DNA from: Pseudomonadota bacterium
GTDB lineage: Bacteria; Pseudomonadota; Alphaproteobacteria; Sphingomonadales; Sphingomonadaceae
Reading direction: 5' to 3'
DNA: 64,000 nt
Assembly (NCBI GenBank): GCA_039818985.1
Contig: JBCBSU010000001.1
Coordinates: forward strand, 584,367 to 648,366
Shown one piece after another: positions 1-7,914 of the stretch (its first letter is position 1; each line of letters opens with the position of its first letter). The notes beneath the pieces were generated by a model. The model was given only the letters and a program-made list of their open reading frames with translations. It did not search any database and had not been told where the DNA came from. The translations under genes were made by a program, and so were the position numbers.

Positions 1-587
1 CGCGGCGCGCCGGTGATGGTATAGGGGCGGTTGCGATCGGTGGTCTGTTTCGACCATAGCCGCGCTCCGGTGCCGGCATCGAGCGCGATCAGCCGTCCGT
101 CGAGCGTGCCGACAAACACCTTGCCCTGATAGACTGCGACACCGCGATTGACGACATCGCAACAGGCATTGACGCCGACCGATTTCGGTACTTCCGGATC
201 GAAACTCCACAACTGCCTGCCGCTCGCTGCATCGAAGGCAAAGACCTTGGACCAGGCGGTGGAGATATAAATGACCCCGTCGACCACAACAGGGGTGGCT
301 TCCTGGCCACGCGCATCGGGCAGATCGGCATACCAGGCGAGACCCAGCTCGCCGACATTTTCGGTGGTGATCTGGTCAAGCGGGCTGTAGCGCTGTTCAT
401 CATAGCTGAAGCCGATTGCGGCCCAGTTACTGCCGTCACCGCCGGTTTTGAGATATTCGCCGTCAATGGCGCTGGCACCGATCTTGGCGTCTTCGCTGTC
501 GCTGGTCGTCTGATCGCCACATCCGCTCAGCGGCATGGCCACGGCCATGGCGACCGCACACAGGCGCATCAAGCCTTTCCCTGACAT
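1..587 (-). CDS. PQQ-dependent alcohol dehydrogenase-type quinoprotein, lipoprotein-like N-terminus (partial)
   Basis: Only the N-terminal 195 codons are present; the gene runs off the left edge. The product starts with a short basic segment, a hydrophobic stretch and a lipobox-like LSGC ending at Cys23, so it may be a lipoprotein rather than a soluble periplasmic enzyme. The rest is the start of the eight-bladed quinoprotein propeller of methanol/ethanol dehydrogenases: a GQEATPVV-type segment with a Glu near residue 96, then two adjacent cysteines (Cys142-Cys143), which in this family form the vicinal disulfide over PQQ, followed by the Arg-containing NRG segment. The family oxidises alcohols in the periplasm and passes electrons to cytochrome c or quinone. 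GGGAGAG six bases before the ATG at 587 supports this start; a second ATG at 569 is possible. Substrate cannot be told from this fragment. Confidence 0.8.
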   Translation of the reverse strand, partial: MSGKGLMRLCAVAMAVAMPLSGCGDQTTSDSEDAKIGASAIDGEYLKTGGDGSNWAAIGFSYDEQRYSPLDQITTENVGELGLAWYADLPDARGQEATPVVVDGVIYISTAWSKVFAFDAASGRQLWSFDPEVPKSVGVNACCDVVNRGVAVYQGKVFVGTLDGRLIALDAGTGARLWSKQTTDRNRPYTITGAP

Positions 588-694
588 TATGTTCTCTCCC
601 GTTTTCTTTTTACGGGAGACTATGCCGAGGACAGGAGCAAGGTCCAGAGGGAATTTAGCCGGGCGATTAAAGCGTGCAGCCTATTGGCCGTGCA

Positions 695-1522
695 TCAATA
701 GGGTGGCTGGTGCAATCCCGCAGGGCTTTTGGTGAATATCTCGCAGCCGGTCTCGGTAATGCCGATGCTGTGTTCGAACTGTGCCGATAGCGACTTGTCC
801 CGGGTCACTGCGGTCCAGCCGTCATTGAGGATCTTGCCCGCCGGCTTGCCGATATTGATCATCGGTTCGATGGTGAAGAACATGCCGGATTTCAGCTCCG
901 GCCCGGTGCCTGGTTTGCCCAGATGCACCACTTCGGGCTCGTCATGGAACACCCGTCCCAGACCATGGCCGCAGAAATCGCGGACCACGCCATAGCGATG
1001 CCTTTGTGCGTGCGTCTGGATCGCATGGCCGATATCGCCGAGATGGTTACCCGGTTTAGCCTGCTCGATGCCCAGCATCAGGCACTCATAGGTGACATCG
1101 ACCAGCTTGCGGGCTTTCAGCGGCACATCACCGACCAGATACATGCGGCTGGTATCGCCGTGCCAGCCATCGAGGATCACCGTGACGTCGATATTGACGA
1201 TATCACCGTTTTTCAGCTTTTTGTCGCCCGGAATGCCATGGCAGATAACATGGTTGATCGAGGTGCAGCAGCTATGTGTGAAGCCGCGATAACCCAAAGT
1301 TGCGGGGATGCCGCCCTCGCGAAGCATATGTTCGCGCACCATGTCGTCGATTTCACCGGTGGTGATGCCGGGCACGACATGCGGGGCGAGCGCATCGAGA
1401 ATCTCCGCAGCCAGTCGGCCGGCGCGGCGCATGCCATCGAAACCGGCGGCATCGTGCAGCTTTATGGTGCCATCACGGACAGGTGCAGGGCCGTCCGCGG
1501 CGAGTTGGGCATATTGTGTCAT
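695..1522 (-). CDS. map: Type I methionine aminopeptidase
   Basis: Removes the initiator methionine from nascent proteins in the cytoplasm. The 275-residue product has the pita-bread fold with all five expected metal ligands visible: Asp112 (in NIDVT), Asp123 (HGDTSRM), His186 (CGHGLGR), Glu219 (TIEPM) and Glu250 (QFEHS), plus the substrate-binding His95. Length is normal for the family, with an N-terminal extension of about 20 residues. It lacks the Zn-finger and SH3-binding leader of eukaryotic forms. The gene is divergent from the CinA-like gene, with 64 bases between the two start codons. No clear Shine-Dalgarno is seen before the start used. Confidence 0.96.
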   Translation of the reverse strand: MTQYAQLAADGPAPVRDGTIKLHDAAGFDGMRRAGRLAAEILDALAPHVVPGITTGEIDDMVREHMLREGGIPATLGYRGFTHSCCTSINHVICHGIPGDKKLKNGDIVNIDVTVILDGWHGDTSRMYLVGDVPLKARKLVDVTYECLMLGIEQAKPGNHLGDIGHAIQTHAQRHRYGVVRDFCGHGLGRVFHDEPEVVHLGKPGTGPELKSGMFFTIEPMINIGKPAGKILNDGWTAVTRDKSLSAQFEHSIGITETGCEIFTKSPAGLHQPPY

Positions 1523-1586
1523 GGAAAAGGATATAGAGAATTATATCCGGCTTTGCGAGGGGGATTGTGTCGTCTAAGACAGGGCC

Positions 1587-2354
1587 ATGAGCGATGCAAA
1601 AATATGGACCGCCGGGATGGTGGTCATCGGTGACGAAATTCTCTCCGGCCGGACCCAGGACAAGAATGTCGCCCAACTGGCGCAGTGGCTCAATGTGCAG
1701 GGCATAAGGCTGGCCGAGGTGCGGGTAGTGGCGGATGACGAAGCGGCGATTGTCGAGGCGGTCAACGCGCTGCGCGCGCGCAATGATTATCTGTTCACCA
1801 CAGGTGGCATCGGCCCGACACATGACGACATTACCGTTGATGCGATTTCGGCGGCGCTGGCTGTCGATGTCGTGGTGCATCCCCGGGCCAGGGCAGTCTT
1901 GGAAGCGTACTATGCCAACAAGGGCGGCATCAGCGAATCGCGGCTGCGCATGGCGCGGGTACCCGATGGCGCTGAGCTGATCGAGAATCGCATGTCGGGG
2001 GCGCCAGGTATCCGGCGTGACAATATCTTCATCATGGCCGGGGTACCACATATCATGGCCGGCATGCTCGATGCGCTGACCGGCACGCTCGAAGGTGGTG
2101 CGCCGCTGATCTCCGAGACCTTGGGCTGCTGGACTGCGGAGAGCGAGGTTGCCGATCTGCTTGGCGAAGTGGTTGCGGCCCATCCTGATTGCCAGATTGG
2201 CAGCTATCCGTTTTTCCGTGACGGGCGGGTCGGTGCCAATTTCGTGGTCCGCTCCACCGATAGTGCGCAACTGGCGCAATGTGTGGAGCAGCTCACCGCA
2301 CGGCTCGATACTGCAGGCTATCCGGTGACCGAAGGCGGCATCAATCTGCGCTAG
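1587..2354 (+). CDS. CinA-family molybdopterin-binding-like protein (N-terminal domain only)
   Basis: A 255-residue protein of the CinA N-terminal/MoaB-Mog-like family (COG1058). The diagnostic TTGGIGPTHDD loop lies near residues 72-82, and the start reads IGDEILSG, as in family members. The C-terminal NMN-deamidase domain of full-length CinA (about 400 residues) is absent, as in many alphaproteobacterial paralogues. In full-length CinA this domain has ADP-ribose pyrophosphatase activity; activity of the stand-alone domain is not well established. The start at 1587 has AGGG just upstream. It is followed after 32 bases by a glycosyltransferase gene on the same strand. Confidence 0.88.
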   Translation: MSDAKIWTAGMVVIGDEILSGRTQDKNVAQLAQWLNVQGIRLAEVRVVADDEAAIVEAVNALRARNDYLFTTGGIGPTHDDITVDAISAALAVDVVVHPRARAVLEAYYANKGGISESRLRMARVPDGAELIENRMSGAPGIRRDNIFIMAGVPHIMAGMLDALTGTLEGGAPLISETLGCWTAESEVADLLGEVVAAHPDCQIGSYPFFRDGRVGANFVVRSTDSAQLAQCVEQLTARLDTAGYPVTEGGINLR

Positions 2355-2386
2355 GCGTTGGAGACGTCGCCAGAGAGAGGAACAGC

Positions 2387-3568
2387 ATGGCGCGCATATT
2401 GCTCGGCTGGGAATTGGGGGCCAATCGCGGGCATATTGTCCGGCTGCTCACCCTTGCGGACGCGCTTGCAGATCAGGGGCATGAGGTCGCGCTGGCGCTG
2501 CAGGATCTGAGCCTGATGCCGCGAGCGTGCTTTGGCAGTTTCACCCTGTATCAGGCGCCTTTATGGCCGCGTCTCCTGGCCAGCACGGCGCGTTCCTATC
2601 CCCGGGAAGCCCAGACCATGGGCGATATTCTCTACCGTCTCGGTCTTGATGATCCACTGGCTTTGGCAGGGCTGGTGGCGGGCTGGCACACGCTGTTCGC
2701 CGCCTTCCGGCCGCAGCTGGTAATCGGGGATTTTGCTCCGGCACTCGGCGTCGCCGCGCGTGGCCGCATGCCGGTAATCCAGCTGGGCACCGGCTTTACC
2801 GTGCCGCCATCGGATATGGACCATTTCCCGGCACTATCGGCGAATGAGGCGGTGCATGATGAAGCAGAGGCACTGTCGCGCAGCAATGACGGGCTGAAGG
2901 CTATTGGCGAACCGGCGCTAAAGGCACTGCCCGCAATCTTTGCCGCCGATAAGCAAATGCCCGGTGAATTTGCTCGGCTCGACCCTTATGGGGCCTTCCG
3001 CACCGGTCCGCTGAATCCGCCCTCGGTCGCGCATCCCGTGCCGCAACCGCATGATGATGGGCCGGGTGACGAGATTTTCGTCTATGGCTTTGAGCGGGCG
3101 ATGACCGCGACCTCCTTATGGGATGGGCTGCAGCGCTCGGGTCTGCCGGTGCGGGTGCATATCCCGCGCCTGTCACCGGCCATGGCACGTGCGCTCACTG
3201 ATCGCGGCTTTGCCTATGAGCCCGAGCCATTGCCATTTGCCGATATAGCCCGGCGTTCGCGTATCGTGCTGTCGCATGGCGGCCATGGCTTTACCTGCTC
3301 CGCGATGCTGGCCGGGTTGCCGCAGATCGTTACCTATTATGACTTGGAGAAGCGGCTCACCGGCGAGCGTATCGCCGCCATGGGCACGGGTGGCTATGTC
3401 TCGCTCAGTGCATTGAATGCCGAAGCCCTTGGCCAGGGCGTGCGCCAGCTTTACGAGGCCGAGGCACCGCAACAAAAGGCGCGCGAAATGGCAGAGTCAT
3501 TTGCTGTGGAAATGGGCAAGAACCCGCTCGCCGCGATTGTCGGGGCGGCAGAGCAGATGCTGGACTGA
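2387..3568 (+). CDS. GT-B family glycosyltransferase (UDP-glucuronosyl/UDP-glucosyltransferase-like)
   Basis: A 393-residue protein with a GT-B layout. The N-terminal Rossmann half starts LLGWELGANRGH, with the Gly/His pattern typical of acceptor-side loops in MGT and GT1/GT28 enzymes. The C-terminal half contains SHGGHGFTCSAMLAGLPQIV at about residues 285-305, the nucleotide-sugar donor site motif of this superfamily. No signal peptide or membrane segment is seen, so it is probably cytoplasmic. The ATG at 2387 is preceded by CAGAGAGAGG, a usable ribosome binding site; an upstream in-frame codon inside the preceding gene is unlikely to be the start. Donor and acceptor sugars cannot be told from sequence. 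Confidence 0.75.
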   Translation: MARILLGWELGANRGHIVRLLTLADALADQGHEVALALQDLSLMPRACFGSFTLYQAPLWPRLLASTARSYPREAQTMGDILYRLGLDDPLALAGLVAGWHTLFAAFRPQLVIGDFAPALGVAARGRMPVIQLGTGFTVPPSDMDHFPALSANEAVHDEAEALSRSNDGLKAIGEPALKALPAIFAADKQMPGEFARLDPYGAFRTGPLNPPSVAHPVPQPHDDGPGDEIFVYGFERAMTATSLWDGLQRSGLPVRVHIPRLSPAMARALTDRGFAYEPEPLPFADIARRSRIVLSHGGHGFTCSAMLAGLPQIVTYYDLEKRLTGERIAAMGTGGYVSLSALNAEALGQGVRQLYEAEAPQQKAREMAESFAVEMGKNPLAAIVGAAEQMLD

Positions 3569-3588
3569 ATATGTAGCGGAAGTGGCGC

Positions 3589-3906
3589 TCAGTCTTCTGG
3601 CGCGATCGCGACTTTCAGGCCGGCCAGATCGTCGGTCATGGTGATCTGGCAACTCAGCCGCGAATGGTCGTTGCGATGGTCGGAGCTTTCCAGCAGGTCG
3701 TCCTCATCTTCGTCCATCGTCGGCAGCTTGTCCTGAAATGCCGGGTCGACATGGACATGGCAGGTGGCGCAGGAGCAGCAGCCGCCGCACAGGGCGAGCA
3801 GTTCGTCAAAGCCATTGTCGCGAATGGCTTCCATCACCGACAGTCCGGCTTCGGCCTCGACGGCCTTTTCGTTTCCGGCCCTGTCGACAACAATCAATTG
3901 TGGCAT
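3589..3906 (-). CDS. 2Fe-2S ferredoxin (adrenodoxin/Isc type)
   Basis: A 105-residue electron carrier of the vertebrate/putidaredoxin/Isc type. Cluster ligands are visible as Cys40-x5-Cys46-x2-Cys49 followed by Cys86, and two further cysteines (43 and 44) sit inside the first loop. The acidic stretch DEDEDD near residues 65-70 corresponds to the patch that docks reductases or P450s in this family. It is convergent with the glycosyltransferase gene and is not in an isc operon, so it may serve a P450 or other oxygenase rather than Fe-S assembly; that is inference. Confidence 0.93.
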   Translation of the reverse strand: MPQLIVVDRAGNEKAVEAEAGLSVMEAIRDNGFDELLALCGGCCSCATCHVHVDPAFQDKLPTMDEDEDDLLESSDHRNDHSRLSCQITMTDDLAGLKVAIAPED

Positions 3907-4026
3907 AATCTGGTTACCCCGTTATCTTTTCGGCAAACATGCGTCGCGCCGATATGTCGCTCCGCAAGGGTTTTTGCAAGGGTGTGATCATATCGTGATC
4001 ACCCGATGGCGCGAAGGGAACGGGAA

Positions 4027-4644
4027 ATGGGTTTGACTGCGGATCAGGTGCGCCATGGCATTGACGCTGTCGCGGCGATGGAGCCGGAGATTGCCCGGGT
4101 ACGCGATCTCGCCGGCTATCCCGAACCGCGCATCCGGCCCACCGGCTATGCAACGCTGCTCAGAACGATTGTCGGCCAGCAGGTCAGCGTCGCCGCTGCC
4201 AGCTCGGTATGGAACAAGCTGGAAGGCCTGCTTGGCGAGGGCTGTCCCGCCGAAGCGCTGATTGCGCAGGATTTCGATGCCTTGCGCGGTTGCGGTTTGT
4301 CGCGCCAGAAACAGGGCTATGCCCGGTCGCTGGCAGAACTGGTGCTGTCAGGCGCGGTCAATCTCGATCATCTGCCGGATGATGACGAGGCGGCGATTGC
4401 CGAGCTAACCCAGATCAAGGGCATTGGTCGCTGGTCGGCGGAGATTTACCTGCTGTTCGCCGTCGGGCGTCCGGATATCTGGCCAGCGGGCGATCTGGCG
4501 GTGCAGGCAGGCATCGGCAAGATCCTCAAGCTCGATGAGCGGCCGTCCGAAAAGGCAACGCGCGCACTGGCCGAAAGCTGGTCACCGCATCGCGGCAGCA
4601 TCGCGATCCTGACCTGGCATTGCTATAACAATGCAGCGTTGTGA
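4027..4644 (+). CDS. DNA-3-methyladenine glycosylase II-like protein (HhH-GPD family)
   Basis: A 205-residue base-excision repair glycosylase of the HhH-GPD superfamily, AlkA-like, without the extra N-terminal domain of E. coli AlkA. The helix-hairpin-helix (LTQIKGIGRWSAEIYLLFA, residues 128-146) is followed by PAGDLAVQ, where Asp156 is the expected catalytic aspartate. The family cleaves N-glycosidic bonds of alkylated purines. There is no C-terminal Fe-S cysteine cluster, which separates it from endonuclease III and MutY. I chose ATG 4027 because AAGGGAACGGG lies just before it; the in-frame ATG at 4006 has no ribosome binding site. The GTGATCAC palindrome just upstream (about 3993-4000) may belong to its promoter. 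Confidence 0.88.
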   Translation: MGLTADQVRHGIDAVAAMEPEIARVRDLAGYPEPRIRPTGYATLLRTIVGQQVSVAAASSVWNKLEGLLGEGCPAEALIAQDFDALRGCGLSRQKQGYARSLAELVLSGAVNLDHLPDDDEAAIAELTQIKGIGRWSAEIYLLFAVGRPDIWPAGDLAVQAGIGKILKLDERPSEKATRALAESWSPHRGSIAILTWHCYNNAAL

Positions 4645-4665
4645 GGCTGGTCTGCGCCCGGAGTG

Positions 4666-5199
4666 CTAGTCCGGCGCACCCGGCGCAACCTGCACCCCGG
4701 GATTGAGCTTGCGCACCTCGCGCAGAAAGCTTTTCGGCTTTTTCCAGTATTTGGTCTTCGGGTTGATCTGCAGCCCCAGCAATGTCGCCACTTCGCCGAC
4801 GAAATGGACGCAGTTGCGTTTGTTGAGATTATAGCTTTTCTGGGGGCGGTCGCGCCATTCCACCATCTTGGCGATGACCGCGCGATATTGCATATCGCTC
4901 AGCACCATCGAGAAATGCGGGTCGCTCTTGGCGATATATTTTGCCTTACTGGTCTCGATCTTGCCTTTGACCGAGCCGAACAATATTCCCGGCGATACAT
5001 TGACGGCAGTAAAGCCGTAATTGGTATTGACCACCTCGCCTGTCTCATCAACCGTGCCCTGCAGCACGACAAAGGCGTGCGGGAAGCGGCTGCCGAAATC
5101 ATGGCTGTAAAAGGTGATGGTGACGGCGGCCTGCGCCGCGCTGGCCCAGAGCAGCAGCGGTGCGATGAGAAATAGGATGAGAGTTCTGATTGCGATCAT
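4666..5199 (-). CDS. Secreted Cys/His protein, papain-like (NlpC/P60 or LRAT-like) fold suspected
   Basis: A 177-residue protein with a clear Sec signal peptide (hydrophobic residues 5-20, Ala-x-Ala cleavage near residue 24). The mature part has a His in RFPHAFVVLQG near residue 41 and a Cys in NKRNCVHFVGEV near residue 129. The order and spacing are those of circularly permuted NlpC/P60, LRAT or PPPDE-like papain folds, in which the two residues form the catalytic dyad. I do not recognise a named family and no substrate can be given. It lies downstream of the ABC importer genes on the same strand, separated by an inverted-repeat element, so co-transcription is possible but not shown. Confidence 0.6.
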   Translation of the reverse strand: MIAIRTLILFLIAPLLLWASAAQAAVTITFYSHDFGSRFPHAFVVLQGTVDETGEVVNTNYGFTAVNVSPGILFGSVKGKIETSKAKYIAKSDPHFSMVLSDMQYRAVIAKMVEWRDRPQKSYNLNKRNCVHFVGEVATLLGLQINPKTKYWKKPKSFLREVRKLNPGVQVAPGAPD

Positions 5200-5210
5200 G
5201 GCTTACCCTC

Positions 5211-5306
5211 TTTCGTCACCCTGAGCTTGTTTCAGGGTCTGTTCCTCTATCTGACACGGCATCGAAAACGGAGAAGCAGATGCTGAAACAAGTTCAGCAT
5301 GACGAT
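5211..5306. repeat. Intergenic inverted-repeat element, CTGA-x-CTTGTTTCAG family
   Basis: Two similar units of about 27 bases in opposite orientation, at 5215-5241 and 5277-5303. Each unit is itself a short hairpin: CCCTGA/TCAGGG in the first and TGCTGA/TTCAGCA in the second. The base changes between units are compensatory, so both hairpins are kept. It sits between the stop of the ABC permease gene and the start of the Cys/His protein gene. Confidence 0.8.
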
Positions 5307-5317
5307 TATTCCTTTTA

Positions 5318-6865
5318 CTACAACCCCAATTCCTGCCTGAGCCAGCGTGCGGCTTCGGAGGGACTTTGTTTGTCCGAATCGCGATCAACGCGATAATTGG
5401 CGGCGCGCATCTTCTCAACCGGAATGGCCCCGGCCAGCGGTTCCAGCGCCGCCAGCAGATTGGCATTATTTCGGCGTTTGCCGGTAAGCATCAGCATGGC
5501 ATCATAGCTCGGCACCGCGCCTTTGGGATCGCTCAAAACCACGAAATCATAGGCGGCAACCCGGCCATCGGAAGAGAAGGCGGAAATGACATCGGCCTGA
5601 CCGCTGGATAGGGCGCGATACATGAAGGTTGGCTCAAAGGCGCGCTCCTCGGCAAAGCGCAGCGGATAGGCGGCCTTGACCGCCTTCCATTCAGGCCGCT
5701 CCAGAAATTCCAGATCGGTGCCAAAGGTGAATTGCGGTGACACACGCGCAAGATCGTCAAGGCTCTCCAGCCCCAGCCGCTCGGCATCCTCAGGACGCAC
5801 CGCAAAGGCATAGGTATTCTCGAACCCCAGCGCGCCGACCAGCAATGTGCCATGTTCCGCCTCTACCCACTGGCCGATTTCCGCCAGCATCTCGCTACGC
5901 GGCTTGCGGTCGGTGCGGTCCATCTCATTGGTCCAGATGGTGCCGGCATAATCGACCGAGATATCGACATCGCCATTGGCCACCGCCTGGAACAGCACCG
6001 CCGAGCCCAGTCCCTCGCGATATTGCACCGCATAGCCGGCCTCCTCCAGCCGTTGGCCGATGACACGGGCGAGGATATATTGCTCGGAAAAGCGCTTGGT
6101 GCCGATGACGATGGCGTCTTCATCGCTACCGCCGCGTGGCACTAGCGCCAGCACCAGGCCCAGCGCCAGCAGGCCGAGGCCGCCCCATATCTGCCAGCGT
6201 CGACGCTTGGCGATGCCGGTCTCCACCGCGCCGAGCAGCGTGTCGACCAGGATCGCCAGCGCGGCGGAGGACAGGCATCCGGCGAGCACCAGCGACCAGT
6301 TCTGTGTCTGCAGTCCGGCGAAGATCAGGTCGCCCAGACTGGGTTGACCAACGGTGGTGGAGAGTGTTGCGGCGCCAATGGTCCATACCGAGGCGGTACG
6401 GATACCTGCCATGATGGTGGGTGCCGCCAGCGGTGCCTCGACCAGCCGCAATTTCTGCGCCGAGGTCATGCCGATGCCATCAGCGGCTTCGGTAAGGGCA
6501 GGGTCCACCGCATGCAGTCCGGTGACCGCATTGCGCAGGACCGGCAGCAGCGCATAAAGGATCAGCGCCAGCAACGATGGGAGAAAACCGAGCGGTGTGA
6601 TGATATCGCCGAGCAGTGTATTGAGAACGAGCAGCAGCGGATAGAACAGCGCCAGCAACGCCAGCGCCGGGATGGTCTGGATCAGGCTGGCAAAGCTGAG
6701 TGCTATCCGTGCCACCACCGGATTGCGCGCGGCCCATACCGCAAGCGGCAGCGCGATAATCAGTCCCAGCGCCAGTGCGGAAAAGGCGAGTTGAACATGC
6801 TCGGCGAGCAAATCGGGCACGCGGCCAAAGCTCTCGATAAAAGCCTCGCCAAACAGATCACTCAT
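5318..6865 (-). CDS. Glycine betaine/choline-type ABC importer, permease fused to substrate-binding domain
   Basis: A 515-residue fusion. Residues 1-225 form a ProW/OpuBB-type permease with about six membrane segments and the EAA-like loop EAADGIGMTSAQKLRLVEAP near residues 126-145. A basic KRRRW turn and one further membrane segment (about 228-245) lead into a periplasmic OpuAC/ProX-like binding domain that starts at IVIGTKRFSEQYIL. Such fusions occur in Gram-positive and some proteobacterial quaternary-amine importers. The start overlaps the stop of the ATPase gene (ATGA at 6862-6865), so the two are translationally coupled. Likely role is uptake of betaine, choline, carnitine or a related osmolyte; which one cannot be told. 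Confidence 0.88.
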   Translation of the reverse strand: MSDLFGEAFIESFGRVPDLLAEHVQLAFSALALGLIIALPLAVWAARNPVVARIALSFASLIQTIPALALLALFYPLLLVLNTLLGDIITPLGFLPSLLALILYALLPVLRNAVTGLHAVDPALTEAADGIGMTSAQKLRLVEAPLAAPTIMAGIRTASVWTIGAATLSTTVGQPSLGDLIFAGLQTQNWSLVLAGCLSSAALAILVDTLLGAVETGIAKRRRWQIWGGLGLLALGLVLALVPRGGSDEDAIVIGTKRFSEQYILARVIGQRLEEAGYAVQYREGLGSAVLFQAVANGDVDISVDYAGTIWTNEMDRTDRKPRSEMLAEIGQWVEAEHGTLLVGALGFENTYAFAVRPEDAERLGLESLDDLARVSPQFTFGTDLEFLERPEWKAVKAAYPLRFAEERAFEPTFMYRALSSGQADVISAFSSDGRVAAYDFVVLSDPKGAVPSYDAMLMLTGKRRNNANLLAALEPLAGAIPVEKMRAANYRVDRDSDKQSPSEAARWLRQELGL

Positions 6866-7710
6866 GATGCGGCCTGTCGATTAGCCAATGCCGCGTGCCG
6901 AGCTTCGACCAGCTTTTCCGCCTGACCACGCGGTACGGCGACCAGTTCCTCGGCTTCTGGCCCGCAACCCCCTGCCAGCAATTCGCCCGGTGTGGCATCA
7001 GCGGCAATGCGCCCGCCCGCCATCACCCAGATGCGATCGGCAATCAGCAGCGCCTCGGCCATATCATGCGTCACCATGATGGTGGTCAGCCCCATAGCAT
7101 CATGCAGGCGGCGATATTCATGCGCCAGCAGTTCACGCGTCACCGGATCGAGCGCACCAAAGGGTTCATCCATCAGCATCAGCCCTGGCTGACCCGCCAG
7201 CGCCCGTGCGACACCCACGCGCTGTTGCTGGCCGCCGGACAGCTGGTCGGGCATACGGGTAGCGAAATCCTCGGGCAGGTCGACCAGCGCCAGCAATTCG
7301 CCAATCGCCGCAGCGGAAAGCCTTTCGGTGCCCGCCAGTTTCGGCCCGATAGCGATATTCTGGGCTATAGTCATATGCGGGAACAGGCCGATATTCTGAA
7401 ACACATAACCGATGGCGCGGCGCAGCTGATGTGCGTCCTGGGCGGTAATGTCGGCATCATCGATCAGGATGCGTCCGGCACTGGGTTCGATCAGCCTGTT
7501 GGTCATTTTCAGCAGGGTCGACTTGCCCGAGCCCGAGGCACCGACCAGCGCCACGAAAACGCCCGGTTCGATCCGCTTGTTGAGCCGGTCGACCGCGATG
7601 GTCGCGCCATAGGATTTGGCAATGTCCCGATAATCCAGCGCCGGACCGCGCATTCGGGTGCCATGCGGTGCCCGATCTGGCCCGGATGAAGCTTCGGTCG
7701 AAACTGACAT
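6862..7710 (-). CDS. Quaternary-amine ABC transporter ATP-binding protein
   Basis: The ATPase partner of the downstream fusion permease. With the start at 7710 it has 282 residues: Walker A GASGSGKST (57-65), signature LSGGQQQR (157-164), Walker B LMLMDEP (177-183) and a switch His in VTHDMAEAL. The C-terminal CBS pair found in OpuAA/ProV-type ATPases is absent, so any osmosensing by ionic strength through CBS domains is not expected. The frame stays open upstream to 7896, but that extension reads as a non-conserved, Cys/Phe-rich sequence, so I place the start at the ATG of MSVSTE; the site before it is weak. The gene is divergent from the two-TM protein gene. Confidence 0.88.
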   Translation of the reverse strand: MSVSTEASSGPDRAPHGTRMRGPALDYRDIAKSYGATIAVDRLNKRIEPGVFVALVGASGSGKSTLLKMTNRLIEPSAGRILIDDADITAQDAHQLRRAIGYVFQNIGLFPHMTIAQNIAIGPKLAGTERLSAAAIGELLALVDLPEDFATRMPDQLSGGQQQRVGVARALAGQPGLMLMDEPFGALDPVTRELLAHEYRRLHDAMGLTTIMVTHDMAEALLIADRIWVMAGGRIAADATPGELLAGGCGPEAEELVAVPRGQAEKLVEARHAALANRQAAS

Positions 7711-7856
7711 GGCCCCGGTATAGACGGGAAAATACACCGATGACCAGCCGCAGCGATGCACTTCGTCTTTCCATAGCTTTGGTATGAAGAATTGCACAAA
7801 AACCGAGAACGCAATGCAGGATTTCAGGCACATTCCGAAATCATTATTTCTGTGAT

Positions 7857-7895
7857 ACAGTAATGCAAAGACGGTCGCTTCTGTTACTGTTTGCA
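7857..7895. promoter_or_regulatory. Inverted repeats in the divergent intergenic region
   Basis: ACAGTAA at 7857-7863 is matched by TTACTGT at 7884-7890, and TGCAAA at 7864-7869 by TTTGCA at 7890-7895. The pair lies just before the ribosome binding site of the gene at 7915 and could be an operator or a leader hairpin. No regulator is identified. Confidence 0.3.
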
Positions 7896-7914
7896 TCGCT
7901 CAAGGAGGCTGACG

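Noticed and set aside
89-520. Complete 143-residue gene at the left edge
   Set aside because: This frame is an overlapping shadow of the truncated quinoprotein gene (1-587), which has the ribosome binding site, the export signal and the family motifs.
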